Shown piece after piece: positions 8,360 to 17,042 of a stretch of 64,000 nt of DNA. The stretch is taken from NCBI RefSeq assembly GCF_003721245.1, contig NZ_RIZG01000003.1:475764-539763 (forward strand), given 5' to 3'. Below the pieces are notes generated by a model, which was given only the letters and a program-made list of their open reading frames with translations, searched no databases and was not told where the DNA came from. Origin of the DNA: Marinomonas hwangdonensis. GTDB lineage: Bacteria; Pseudomonadota; Gammaproteobacteria; Pseudomonadales; Marinomonadaceae. Position 1 is the first letter of the stretch. Each line of letters opens with the position of its first letter. Position numbers and translations under genes: made by a program.

Positions 8360-9829
8360 TCAGTGTCTTGGGAGCCAAAGCTTGGCTTCTAAACCTTGAT
8401 CTACATGGTTGCTTAAGGTGACTTCACCACCATGGGCGCGCGCAATATTGCGGGCAATGCTTAAGCCTAACCCCATTCCACCAGGGTGGCCAGAATGGTC
8501 GGGAGTGAGGCGAGTGTAGGGTTGAAAAACCTTGTCCATTTTGTCTGTAGGAATGCCAGGACCTTGGTCACAAATACGGATGCACACTTCGTCTTCATCA
8601 TCTTCGATGAACACAGTGGCCGTTTTTCCATAATACAAAGCATTGTCAATGAGGTTGCCTAAACAGCGCTTTATCGCTAGAGGTTTACCAATAAAAGGGT
8701 GCGTTAATTCTCCGACAACAGTGAGTTTTGTGTCGTGAAGATTGGCCGCTGATTGCATATCTTTGAGCATTCTTGAAATGTTCACATCGATGCGATTTTC
8801 ATGAATATCGGTTTCTTTTACGCTCTGTAGTGCCCCTTTTACCAACATATCTAGATCTTCTAGATCGCGCACCATGGCGTCACGAACATCGTCTTCATCC
8901 AGCATTTCGGCGCGCAATCGCAACCGGGTGATAGGGGTTTTTAAATCGTGAGAGATGGACGCAAACAGTCGTTCTCTGTCGTTCAGGTAGCGTTGAATTC
9001 GGCGTTGCATATCGTTGAAGGCTTTCGCTGTGTTGCGTACCTCCACGCTGCCTACTTCTTCCATAGGCTTCCAGTCACCCTGACCAAACCGTTCAGCCGC
9101 TCTGGCTAACGTAGCGAGAGGGCGAGTCACGCGCCGCAGGATAATAATGCTCAGCAATAATACGGTAATGACCGACATGGCCATAGAAAATAGTCGATCG
9201 GCGCTGAGTGCCGAGGCACCGTCTAAAAAGTAAGGATCTGGCATCAGGCTCGCAAGATATAGCCAGTCTTTATCGTTGATGGGAATTTGAATCACTATGA
9301 TGGGTGGGGTAAGTGGCTTCACCAATAAACTGTGATGACCCCAGCGTTCAGGTAAATCGACCAGTCGAGTTTGATTATTAATGACGTGCAGATCACTTGG
9401 GCTTGAGAACGCAATTTTGGCGTTTGATATGCCTAACTGTCTCATTAAAGTGGCTTGTACTTCGTTTTTGACTATGTCTTTAAGCGGTGAATCCGGGATG
9501 GCATTGATGCGAATTTCTTCTTTGTTAAGCGTGACGAAAAATCGCGTTCCCCCCATGTCTTGCAGTTGGTCAATCACAATATGACGATAATTAGTCGGCA
9601 AAGACTTAAAGTAGCTTACGGTCGCGGCGATTCGAAAGGCCATGTGTTTTGATACTTCACGCACGTTTTCTTCCGTGTCTGATTCCAGCTGACGTAGCCA
9701 AATGGTGGAGCTAATAAACTGGGCGCTGGCCACACCCAATGCCATGATGATGAGAATTTGCCCTGTCAGTGACTGCGACCACCGCTTGAAGCGTGAACTC
9801 TTACTTTGCGCTATGTTGCTACTGGGCAT
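8360..9829 (-). CDS. gtrS: Sensor histidine kinase, GtrS-like
   Basis: This is a 489-residue membrane kinase. A membrane segment lies at about 22-43, followed by a periplasmic sensor region to about 205 and a second membrane segment. Next come HAMP (RRVTRPLATLARAAERFG), the H-box SISHDLKTPITRLRLR with the phosphorylated His, the N-box NLIDNALYYG, G1 DQGPGIP and G2 GMGLGLSIARNIARAHGG. All catalytic boxes are intact. The start overlaps the response-regulator gene by 11 bases, so the two are coupled. In Pseudomonas the equivalent GtrS responds to glucose-derived 2-ketogluconate/6-phosphogluconate and controls glucose uptake; the same ligand here is inference. Confidence 0.87.
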   Translation of the reverse strand: MPSSNIAQSKSSRFKRWSQSLTGQILIIMALGVASAQFISSTIWLRQLESDTEENVREVSKHMAFRIAATVSYFKSLPTNYRHIVIDQLQDMGGTRFFVTLNKEEIRINAIPDSPLKDIVKNEVQATLMRQLGISNAKIAFSSPSDLHVINNQTRLVDLPERWGHHSLLVKPLTPPIIVIQIPINDKDWLYLASLMPDPYFLDGASALSADRLFSMAMSVITVLLLSIIILRRVTRPLATLARAAERFGQGDWKPMEEVGSVEVRNTAKAFNDMQRRIQRYLNDRERLFASISHDLKTPITRLRLRAEMLDEDDVRDAMVRDLEDLDMLVKGALQSVKETDIHENRIDVNISRMLKDMQSAANLHDTKLTVVGELTHPFIGKPLAIKRCLGNLIDNALYYGKTATVFIEDDEDEVCIRICDQGPGIPTDKMDKVFQPYTRLTPDHSGHPGGMGLGLSIARNIARAHGGEVTLSNHVDQGLEAKLWLPRH

Positions 9830-10568
9830 TGCTAATGGGTTCCACGTTGGCGACTTCTACGCTCGCCGTAAGAATATACCCTTGTCCGCGCACGGTCTTG
9901 ATGAGTTGTGGATGGCGAGCGTCCTCTCTCAGGCGCTGACGTAGGCGGCTTACGTGCACATCGATAAAGCGATCAAGAGGGGCGCTGTCTCGGCCACGCG
10001 TGTTTTCTGCGATGAGTTCACGTGTTAACACGGCACCTGGGTGGGTTAAAAACAGCATGAGCAAGTTGTAATCGGCGCCGGATAAGGGCTCTTTTTCCCC
10101 GTTGAACTGCAATTCTCGAGATAAGGTGTCCAAGGTGAACTGGGCAAAACGATAAAAGCGATGCGAAACGGGGGCGATTTCAACGATTTCACTGTGTTCC
10201 ATACGACGTAAAATGGCTTTAATCCGCGCCAAAAGTTCGCGAGGATTAAAGGGTTTTGCTAGATAATCATCCGCTCCAATCTCAAGGCCGATAATACGAT
10301 CCATTTCGTCGGAGTTGGCCGTCAACATGATGACCGGCACCTGAGATTGAGCACGCAAAGCACGGCATACGGAAAAGCCATCTTGGCCCGGCAGCATGAT
10401 ATCTAGGATAACTAGATCGACATCTTGATCAGCTCGAAAATTGGCGAGAAAAGCTTCGCCTGATTCGGCGGTTAATACCCTAAATTGGTGTTTTTCAAGG
10501 TAAGTTTTAAGCAGTGTGCGAATGTCATCATCATCGTCAACCACATAGAGGCATTTTGCTTTTGTCAT
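9819..10568 (-). CDS. gltR: OmpR-family response regulator, GltR-like
   Basis: This 249-residue protein has a receiver domain with the acidic pair in YVVDDDDDIR, the phosphoacceptor Asp in LVILDIMLPGQDG and the conserved Lys in YLAKPFNPREL. The C-terminal winged-helix DNA-binding domain (about 145-237) includes LDRFIDVHVSRLRQRL and a closing TVRGQGYIL. It is first in the minus-strand regulator pair and is followed by its kinase and then the sugar importer, matching gltR-gtrS-gtsABCD of Pseudomonas. Its promoter region is shared with the divergent fructokinase gene. Confidence 0.88.
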   Translation of the reverse strand: MTKAKCLYVVDDDDDIRTLLKTYLEKHQFRVLTAESGEAFLANFRADQDVDLVILDIMLPGQDGFSVCRALRAQSQVPVIMLTANSDEMDRIIGLEIGADDYLAKPFNPRELLARIKAILRRMEHSEIVEIAPVSHRFYRFAQFTLDTLSRELQFNGEKEPLSGADYNLLMLFLTHPGAVLTRELIAENTRGRDSAPLDRFIDVHVSRLRQRLREDARHPQLIKTVRGQGYILTASVEVANVEPISNAQ

Positions 10569-10689
10569 TCTTTTGCTCAGTAAAAGTGGGTGTTTTGTTA
10601 GGATTCAACGGCGTTTACTTGTCTTTGAGTCTAGCAAGAAAGTGCCATTGAACCAATTATCCAATGCAATTGTCGCTCAGGACGTTTTA

Positions 10690-10715
10690 AATAAATTAAA
10701 TTGATTTAATTTATT
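10690..10715. promoter_or_regulatory. 26-bp AT-only perfect dyad in the gltR-fructokinase intergenic region
   Basis: The arms AATAAATTAAAT (10690-10701) and ATTTAATTTATT (10704-10715) are exact reverse complements, separated by TG. The centre is about 78 bp upstream of the fructokinase ATG and about 134 bp from the gltR start. The length and symmetry fit an operator for a dimeric regulator; which regulator is unknown. Confidence 0.5.
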
Positions 10716-10780
10716 CCTACCCGCATACTTTTTAGACAGGTTTATTCTCATCCGTGATTTAAAAGAAAAGGTACACAGTA

Positions 10781-11752
10781 ATGACAGCACAAGTAATGGC
10801 GTTCGGCGAAGCCTTGATCGATTTTCTCTCTAATGGGGCAACTCAAGCGGGAGAGCTTGAATCCTTTACTAAGTTTCCAGGTGGCGCACCGGCTAACGTG
10901 GCGGTAGCGGTGGCTCGACTAGGAGGAAACAGTCACTTTGTAGGTCAAGTGGGAGACGATGCCTTTGGCCACTTTTTAAAGACATCATTGGACAGCTATG
11001 GTGTGAACACAGGCAATATGTTGATGACAAAAGAAGCTAAGACTGCGTTAGCTTTCGTTAGCCTAGACCATACTGGCGAGCGTAGCTTTGAATTTTACCG
11101 CAGTCCTTCTGCAGACATCTTGTTTAAAGCGTCCGATTTTGATGCGGCTTGGTTCGCACAGGGTAAAGGCGTTTTTCATACTTGCTCTAATACCTTAACC
11201 GATCCAGAGATTACGAAAGCCACTTTGGCGGGTGTCAGCATGGCTCGCGCTGCCCAGTGGATTGTCAGTATCGATGTGAATTTGCGCATTAACCTGTGGC
11301 CCAACGGGGAAGTCGATGCCCAGCGAGTGATCGACTGGATGCAAAGCGGCGATGTAGTGAAAGCCAGTTTGGAAGAGTTGGCCGTATTGGCGGTGGATCC
11401 TTTTGCTTTGATTAAAGCGTCGTTAGCGGCGGGAGTGACCTTGTTTGTGTTAACGGATGGCGCGAACCCTATTCGTTTTTACACATCTGCTCATGGTGAA
11501 GGTGAGGTAATCACGCCAAAAGTCACGGTGAAGGACACCACCGCTGCCGGGGATGCGTTTGTTGGAGGGTTATTGTACAAATTAGCGGAGCAGGGCGGAG
11601 ATCGCGCCTCTTTAGCAGCATTATCAGAACAACAATTAGTGGATATTGTGCGTTTTGCTGCGGCGTGTGGTGCCGATTCTGTTACTAAATTAGGGGCTTA
11701 CCCTTCCTTGCCAACGCTTACTGAAGCAGAAGCGCAACTAAACCGCTTCTAA
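10781..11752 (+). CDS. Fructokinase (PfkB/ribokinase family)
   Basis: This 323-residue protein belongs to the PfkB carbohydrate kinase family. The N-terminal block is FGEALIDF followed by KFPGGAPANVAVAVARLGG, the first PfkB signature. The C-terminal signature is DTTAAGDAFVGGLL with the catalytic Asp. The close fit to ScrK/FrkB-type fructokinases suggests ATP-dependent formation of fructose 6-phosphate. It precedes the alpha-glucoside operon, so it would phosphorylate the fructose released from sucrose. 2-Keto-3-deoxygluconate kinase is the main alternative, but the neighbourhood favours fructose. AAAAGG lies upstream of the ATG at a usable distance. Confidence 0.87.
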   Translation: MTAQVMAFGEALIDFLSNGATQAGELESFTKFPGGAPANVAVAVARLGGNSHFVGQVGDDAFGHFLKTSLDSYGVNTGNMLMTKEAKTALAFVSLDHTGERSFEFYRSPSADILFKASDFDAAWFAQGKGVFHTCSNTLTDPEITKATLAGVSMARAAQWIVSIDVNLRINLWPNGEVDAQRVIDWMQSGDVVKASLEELAVLAVDPFALIKASLAAGVTLFVLTDGANPIRFYTSAHGEGEVITPKVTVKDTTAAGDAFVGGLLYKLAEQGGDRASLAALSEQQLVDIVRFAAACGADSVTKLGAYPSLPTLTEAEAQLNRF

Positions 11753-11825
11753 GCGACTTAAATCACGTAAATTGAGTAAGTCGACCGAGTCGGTTCGGTA
11801 AAACAGCGTTAAATTGGTTACTTTT

Positions 11826-11852
11826 AAAAGCGTGCTTCGGCACGTTTTTTTT
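11826..11852 (+). terminator. Terminator after fructokinase
   Basis: CGTGC-TTCG-GCACG (11831-11844) forms a short GC stem with a UUCG tetraloop, flanked by an A-run and a run of eight T. It separates fructokinase from the agl operon. Confidence 0.85.
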
Positions 11853-12183
11853 GTGTTAAATGTGCAAAAAAAGATGACAAAGCATGGTCAAAAAAACACC
11901 CAAAATGAGAAGGTAACTTGTTGAAATGGTTATTCAATTTTATTTTGGTGATATTTTGATCACATATTAAAGGGAAAAAAAGGTCGCATTTACGCAGCTA
12001 TCTACTAAATTTAGAGAAGCAATTAAGTCAATATTAAGGGCTGGGACCCCTTGAAGCACAGGTTTTCTTTATGAATAATCAATTTTCTTCTTAATGCTTA
12101 TAGAAGACAAGATAACCTTGTTTCGACCTACGATAATAAAAACAATGGCACGCTGGGATTTCCAAGTGGGCCTGTAAGGAGCA
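11853..12183 (+). promoter_or_regulatory. Leader/promoter region of the agl operon
   Basis: This 331-base non-coding stretch is AT-rich and ends with the ribosome site TAAGGAG before aglE. A TGATCA palindrome lies near 11957, within tattttgatcacatatt. I could not settle on a promoter or a clear LacI-type operator, although both should be here if the regulator at 18778-19848 controls the operon. Confidence 0.45.
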
Positions 12184-13539
12184 ATGATGAAAAAATCTCT
12201 ATTGTCTATAGCGGTTGCCTTAACGCTGTCTGCCAACGCTGCCCACTCGGCAGACCTCATGTTTACCCCCGGAGAAGATTCTCGTTTTAATTGGAGCAGC
12301 TATGAAGCTCTAAAATCCGTTAAATTGTCCGGTGAAACCGTGTCTGTTTTCGGTCCTTGGATGGGCGACGAAAAAACCAACTTTGAGCGTGTTATTGCAT
12401 ACTTTGAAGAAGCCACAGGGGCAAAAGTAAATTACGCAGGCTCAGATTCTTTTGAACAGCAAGTCGTTATTGATGCGCAAGCCGGTAGTGCACCAAACGT
12501 GTCTGTTTTTCCTCAGCCGGGCTTAGCCGCAGATTTAGCGGCAAAAGGCTTTATCACTCCATTGAGCGATACGGTTAAAAAAGCGGTGGCGGAAGATTAC
12601 GCAGCGGGCCAGTCTTGGGTCGATTTGGCAACGTTTAAAAACCGTGAAGGCAAAGACGACTTCTACGGTGTTTTTTACCGTGCCGACTTGAAATCTCTCG
12701 TTTGGTACTCTCCTGATAACTTTGCTGATGCTGGCTACGATGTTCCAGAGTCTATGGAGGAATTGAAAGCTCTGACCAAGCAAATTGTCGCGGATGGTGG
12801 AACACCTTGGTGTATCGGTTTAGGTTCCGGTGCCGCAACTGGCTGGCCAGCGACAGATTGGGTAGAAGATTTGTTACTTCGTACTCAACCTGCGTCTGTT
12901 TATGATGGCTGGGTGACCAACGAGATCAAATTCGATGACCCGCGAATTGTCGGTGCTATTGAAGAGTTTGGTTGGTTTGCACGCAACGACGCTTATGTAG
13001 ATGGTGGTGCGGGTGCGGTGTCTTCTACTGATTTCCGCGATAGCCCAAAAGGCATGTTCCAGTCACCTCCTAAATGTTATTTGCACCGTCAAGCATCTTT
13101 CATTCCTGCGTTCTTCCCTGAAGGCACTCAGCTAGGGTTGGATGCAGACTTCTTCTACTTCCCTTCTTATGAGTCAAAAGAGTTAGGTAATCCAGTATTA
13201 GGGGCCGGTACCCTAATGAGTATTACTAATGATTCTAAAGGTGCTCGTGCTTTTATCGACTTCATTCGTTCTCCTATTGCTCACGAATTGTGGATGGCTC
13301 AAACCGGCTTTTTATCAGCGCATCTAGGAGCTAACCCTGAGCTTTATTCAAGTGATGCTGCGAAAAAACAAGGTGAGATTTTGCGCTACGCTACCACGTT
13401 CCGTTTTGACGGATCTGATTTGATGCCAGGCAAAATTGGGGCAGGTTCATTCTGGACAGGTATGGTCGACTTCACAGGCGGTAAAGACGCTAAAGAAGTC
13501 GCTGCTGATATCCAGAAAACTTGGGATGCTTTGAAGTAA
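12184..13539 (+). CDS. aglE: Alpha-glucoside ABC transporter substrate-binding protein (AglE-like)
   Basis: This 451-residue periplasmic protein has a signal peptide ending near AHSA-DLMF. The mature part is a cluster-D sugar-binding protein (VFGPWMGDEKTNFERVIAYF, then YAGSDSFEQQV, and a later CIGLGSGAATGWPATDWVED). This resembles AglE of Sinorhizobium, which delivers sucrose, trehalose and maltose to the AglFGK complex. TAAGGAG lies 5 bases before the ATG; a second ATG follows directly. It is the first gene of the operon and is separated from the permeases by a strong stem-loop. Confidence 0.9.
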   Translation: MMKKSLLSIAVALTLSANAAHSADLMFTPGEDSRFNWSSYEALKSVKLSGETVSVFGPWMGDEKTNFERVIAYFEEATGAKVNYAGSDSFEQQVVIDAQAGSAPNVSVFPQPGLAADLAAKGFITPLSDTVKKAVAEDYAAGQSWVDLATFKNREGKDDFYGVFYRADLKSLVWYSPDNFADAGYDVPESMEELKALTKQIVADGGTPWCIGLGSGAATGWPATDWVEDLLLRTQPASVYDGWVTNEIKFDDPRIVGAIEEFGWFARNDAYVDGGAGAVSSTDFRDSPKGMFQSPPKCYLHRQASFIPAFFPEGTQLGLDADFFYFPSYESKELGNPVLGAGTLMSITNDSKGARAFIDFIRSPIAHELWMAQTGFLSAHLGANPELYSSDAAKKQGEILRYATTFRFDGSDLMPGKIGAGSFWTGMVDFTGGKDAKEVAADIQKTWDALK

Positions 13540-13546
13540 TGTGTTT

Positions 13547-13583
13547 GGGTGTCTAGGGCGTTTTACCTAGGCACCCTTTTTTT
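13547..13583 (+). terminator. Attenuating terminator-like stem-loop between aglE and aglF
   Basis: GGGTGTCTAGG (13547-13557) pairs with CCTAGGCACCC (13566-13576) with one G-U wobble, and seven T follow directly. It looks like a full intrinsic terminator inside an operon. Partial termination here would keep binding protein in excess over permeases. Confidence 0.82.
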
Positions 13584-13646
13584 GAGTTACCTATGCAAAT
13601 GGCTTTCACAGTCATTTATGCGCTAGATGTATTTTTTGGAGATTCT

Positions 13647-14654
13647 ATGGGCCAGCTCGCTTCTGCGTTAGTGACCATGTTCTTAGGGGTATTAGGGTGT
13701 GCCGTGTATTTTTACGGTTCAAACATGCTATTGGATAAAATATTCCCGACGAAAAACCGTCCTGCACAACAAGTGGCTAGCAATTTACGGATTGCTAATC
13801 GTATCCGTCCTTGGTTGTTCTTGGGCCCCGCTGTTTTGTTGTTGACGTTTTACCTTTTTTACCCCGTACTCGACTCTATTCGACTGTCTTTCTTTGACCG
13901 TAGCGGTGAAGAGTTCGTTGGTTTGTCTAACTATGTATGGCTTTTTGGTAGTGATGAATTTTTTGAATCGTTCCGCAACAATATGCTGTGGCTTGTTTTC
14001 GTACCAACGGCTGCGACCTTTTTAGGACTGGTTATTGCGACCATGACCGATCGAATTTGGTGGGGCAATATTGCAAAAAGTTTGATTTTCATGCCAATGG
14101 CCATTTCTTTCATTGGTGCATCGGTTATATGGAAGTTCATCTATGACTTCCGCAGTGGTGACACGCAAATTGGCCTTTTAAACGCGGTCGTGGTGTTTTT
14201 TGGTGGAGAGCCACAGAACTGGATTACGATTCCTTTTTGGAATAATTTCTTTTTGATGATCATTTTAGTGTGGATTCAAACTGGGTTTGCCATGGTGATT
14301 CTGTCTGCTGCGTTACGCGGTATACCAGATGAGACCATTGAGGCAGCGGTATTGGATGGCGCGAACGGTTTGCAAATTTTCTTTAAAATTATGGTACCTC
14401 AGATTTGGGGAACGATCGCCGTCGTATGGACGACCATTACCATCCTAGTATTAAAAGTATTTGACATTGTATTGGCCATGACCAACGGCCAATGGAACAC
14501 TCAGGTATTGGCGAACCAGATGTTTGACTGGATGTTCCGTGGTGGCGGTGACTTTGGTCGTGGTGCTGTAGTGGCGATTGTTATCATGGTATTGGTTATC
14601 CCAATTATGATTTGGAATATTAAGCGTGCAAACGCAGAAATGGAGGGCCGTTAA
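13647..14654 (+). CDS. aglF: Alpha-glucoside ABC transporter permease (AglF-like)
   Basis: This is a 335-residue permease from the ATG at 13647, which is preceded by TTGGAG. The frame is open from 13593, but that ATG has no ribosome site and sits on the tail of the stem-loop. An N-terminal membrane helix precedes a second one (RPWLFLGPAVLLLTFYLFYP), then the standard permease core with EAA loop DETIEAAVLDGANGLQIFFK. It forms a heterodimer with AglG. The extra N-terminal helix is typical of AglF and MalF-type first permeases. Confidence 0.9.
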   Translation: MGQLASALVTMFLGVLGCAVYFYGSNMLLDKIFPTKNRPAQQVASNLRIANRIRPWLFLGPAVLLLTFYLFYPVLDSIRLSFFDRSGEEFVGLSNYVWLFGSDEFFESFRNNMLWLVFVPTAATFLGLVIATMTDRIWWGNIAKSLIFMPMAISFIGASVIWKFIYDFRSGDTQIGLLNAVVVFFGGEPQNWITIPFWNNFFLMIILVWIQTGFAMVILSAALRGIPDETIEAAVLDGANGLQIFFKIMVPQIWGTIAVVWTTITILVLKVFDIVLAMTNGQWNTQVLANQMFDWMFRGGGDFGRGAVVAIVIMVLVIPIMIWNIKRANAEMEGR

Positions 14655-14656
14655 TC

Positions 14657-15799
14657 ATGATTACATCTTCTAAACGGTCACTGTTAACCTATCTAGTTCA
14701 TGCGACTGTGTTGTTTTTAGTGGTTATCTGGACGATACCGACGGCAGGTCTATTTATTTCGTCTATCCGTGATAAGGATCAATTGTCTGTGTCTGGCTGG
14801 TGGACAGCGTTATCCACTTCTGAACAGCAACTCGTGACTCGAGCCAATGACCCTAGTAAGCAGATACAAGTGGGCGATAAATTCGTTATTCAGGGAAATC
14901 TTTTTGAAGGCGCTCCTGGTGCGGTTACTTTTTTCGGCTTTAGTTCGTTAGAGCCCGCGGCCTTTACCGCAGGGTCGGTAGCGGCACTAAGAAATGATCA
15001 GACTCTGCAAGTCATGGAAAATGGCGATTACGAGTTTTCTTCTCCGACAGAGTGGAAAGGGTCACGTGGTCAGCGTATTTTTTATTCAGCAGAGGTTCCG
15101 CCTCGTTTTACCTTAGACAACTATCGTGAAGTTTTGGGTACGGAAGGTTTGGGCAAGTCGTTTTTGAACTCTTTGACGGTAACGATTCCTGCCACCATCA
15201 TCCCTATCTTGGTGGCCGCTTTTGCCGCTTATGCCTTGGCTTGGATGCGCTTCCCTGGTCGTGCTTTGCTGGTGGCAGCGGTGGTAGGTTTGCTGGTAGT
15301 ACCGCTACAAATGTCATTGATTCCGTTATTGAAAAGTTACAATTTAATTGGTGATTTTTTTGGTGTAGGTTCTAAAACATACGTAGGTATCTGGTTGGCT
15401 CATACTGGCTTTGGTTTGCCGCTGGCCATCTATCTGCTGCGTAACTACATTGCCGGTTTGCCAAGAGAAATTATTGAATCAGCTCGGGTCGATGGTGCGT
15501 CCGACTTTGATATTTTCCGCAAAATTGTTTTGCCACTGTCGTTTCCAGCGCTTGCATCGTTCGCTATTTTCCAATTTCTTTGGGTATGGAACGATTTGTT
15601 GATTGCCATGGTATTTCTTGGAAATAACGCTGATCAGTTGGTGTTGACAGGTCAGCTACGTGAACTACTGGGTTCTCGTGGTGGTAACTGGGAAATTCTG
15701 ACCGCGTCAGCTTTTATTACCATTATTGTACCTTTGTGTGTCTTCTTTAGCCTGCAGCGTTTTCTTGTGCGCGGTTTGTTGGCAGGCTCTGTAAAATAA
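14657..15799 (+). CDS. aglG: Alpha-glucoside ABC transporter permease (AglG-like)
   Basis: This 380-residue permease starts two bases after the aglF stop, behind GGAGGG. After the first membrane helix (about 12-32) comes a long periplasmic insertion to about residue 155 (containing WWTALSTSEQQL and GDKFVIQGNLFEG). That insertion makes it much longer than ordinary CUT1 second permeases and is a hallmark of AglG. The remaining five helices follow, with EAA loop EIIESARVDGASDFDIFRKI, then VLP. It partners AglF and AglK. Confidence 0.9.
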   Translation: MITSSKRSLLTYLVHATVLFLVVIWTIPTAGLFISSIRDKDQLSVSGWWTALSTSEQQLVTRANDPSKQIQVGDKFVIQGNLFEGAPGAVTFFGFSSLEPAAFTAGSVAALRNDQTLQVMENGDYEFSSPTEWKGSRGQRIFYSAEVPPRFTLDNYREVLGTEGLGKSFLNSLTVTIPATIIPILVAAFAAYALAWMRFPGRALLVAAVVGLLVVPLQMSLIPLLKSYNLIGDFFGVGSKTYVGIWLAHTGFGLPLAIYLLRNYIAGLPREIIESARVDGASDFDIFRKIVLPLSFPALASFAIFQFLWVWNDLLIAMVFLGNNADQLVLTGQLRELLGSRGGNWEILTASAFITIIVPLCVFFSLQRFLVRGLLAGSVK

Positions 15800-15870
15800 C
15801 ATCACCTAAGCGAGTGGGTTGAGCTTGGCTCCTCACTCAAGGTAACTTTTTAGATTGAGGCAATTAAATC

Positions 15871-16971
15871 ATGGCAGATGTTAAGTTAACCCATGTTAAG
15901 AAAATCTACTCGAACAAAGTAGAAGTATTAAAAGACATAAACCTAGATATTAAAAAAGGCGAGTTTATTGTCTTTGTTGGGCCGTCTGGTTGTGGCAAAT
16001 CGACTTTATTGCGCATGATATCTGGCTTGGAAGATATTTCAGCAGGCACCTTGGAAATTGATGGGCATGTTGTGAACGATATTCCACCTGCATTGCGTGG
16101 TATCGCTATGGTGTTTCAAAGCTACGCTTTGTACCCACACATGACGGTTTATGACAACATGGCATTCAGTTTACAGATTGCCAAAGAAAGTAAAGAAGAC
16201 ATCGACAAGCAAGTGCGTAAAGCGGCGGACATGCTGCAATTAACACCGTATTTAGATCGTTTGCCAAAAGCCTTGTCAGGTGGCCAGCGTCAGCGTGTTG
16301 CGATTGGTCGTGCGATCGTTCGACGCCCTAAAGTGTTTCTGTTTGATGAGCCTTTGTCTAACTTGGATGCGGCGTTGCGTGTGGCGACACGGATGGAGAT
16401 TGCTAACCTTAAAGACAGCATGCCCGATTCAACCATGATTTACGTTACCCACGATCAGGTTGAAGCAATGACTCTTGCGGACCGTATTGTTCTTTTATCT
16501 GCGGGTCATATTGAGCAAGTTGGCTCACCACTGGACTTGTACGAGCATCCAGATAACGTGTTTGTGGCGAAATTTATCGGTTCGCCTGCGATGAATATTG
16601 TACCGTGTCAGATTGATCAAGCGGGTGATAATACTCGAGTCGCTTTGTCTTCAACAGTGACAGTGGAAACGCCTATTCGTACCGAGGAGAGTCAGCAGTC
16701 AAAATCCGCGTTCTTTGGTATTCGACCTGAAGATATGATCGTTGTAGATTCTCAGGATAAAGCCTTTTTATCCGGTGAAGTCGCTTTTGTGGAAGCGTTA
16801 GGTGAGGCGACCTTGTTGTATGTTCAAGTGCCTGGTTGCGACGACATGGTGATTGCTAAACAGATTGGTACCCTAAATACAAAACGTGGGGATACTGTTC
16901 ATTTGTCTGCAACGCCAGAGAAAATGCATTTATTTGATGAAAATGAGCAATCTTATACGCGTAAAGCGTAA
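15871..16971 (+). CDS. aglK: Alpha-glucoside ABC transporter ATP-binding protein (AglK-like)
   Basis: This is a 366-residue CUT1 ATPase with Walker A GPSGCGKST, Q-loop VFQSYALYPHM, signature LSGGQRQR, Walker B VFLFDEP and YVTHDQ. A C-terminal OB-fold regulatory region includes FFGIRPEDM. It energises the AglFG permease pair. It is a paralogue of the ATPase at 3824-4933, so the window carries two complete sugar importers. The 71-base gap from aglG holds an imperfect hairpin (GAGTG...CACTC with an inner GAGC/GCTC). Confidence 0.92.
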   Translation: MADVKLTHVKKIYSNKVEVLKDINLDIKKGEFIVFVGPSGCGKSTLLRMISGLEDISAGTLEIDGHVVNDIPPALRGIAMVFQSYALYPHMTVYDNMAFSLQIAKESKEDIDKQVRKAADMLQLTPYLDRLPKALSGGQRQRVAIGRAIVRRPKVFLFDEPLSNLDAALRVATRMEIANLKDSMPDSTMIYVTHDQVEAMTLADRIVLLSAGHIEQVGSPLDLYEHPDNVFVAKFIGSPAMNIVPCQIDQAGDNTRVALSSTVTVETPIRTEESQQSKSAFFGIRPEDMIVVDSQDKAFLSGEVAFVEALGEATLLYVQVPGCDDMVIAKQIGTLNTKRGDTVHLSATPEKMHLFDENEQSYTRKA

Positions 16972-16991
16972 TATTGATCGATTACTAAGAT

Positions 16992-17015
16992 AAGGCAACA
17001 CCTTGGTGTTGCCTT
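16992..17015 (+). repeat. Intercistronic perfect dyad between aglK and aglA
   Basis: AAGGCAACACC (16992-17002) and GGTGTTGCCTT (17005-17015) are perfect reverse complements around TT. No clean U-run follows directly (TGTGTTTTATTTG), so it is more likely a processing or stabilising hairpin than a full terminator. Confidence 0.7.
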
Positions 17016-17042
17016 GTGTTTTATTTGTTTTGGAGAGTCTTG

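Noticed and set aside
13593..13646. Upstream ATG for aglF
   Set aside because: No ribosome site precedes it and it begins right after the T-run of the stem-loop; 13647 has GGAG at good spacing.
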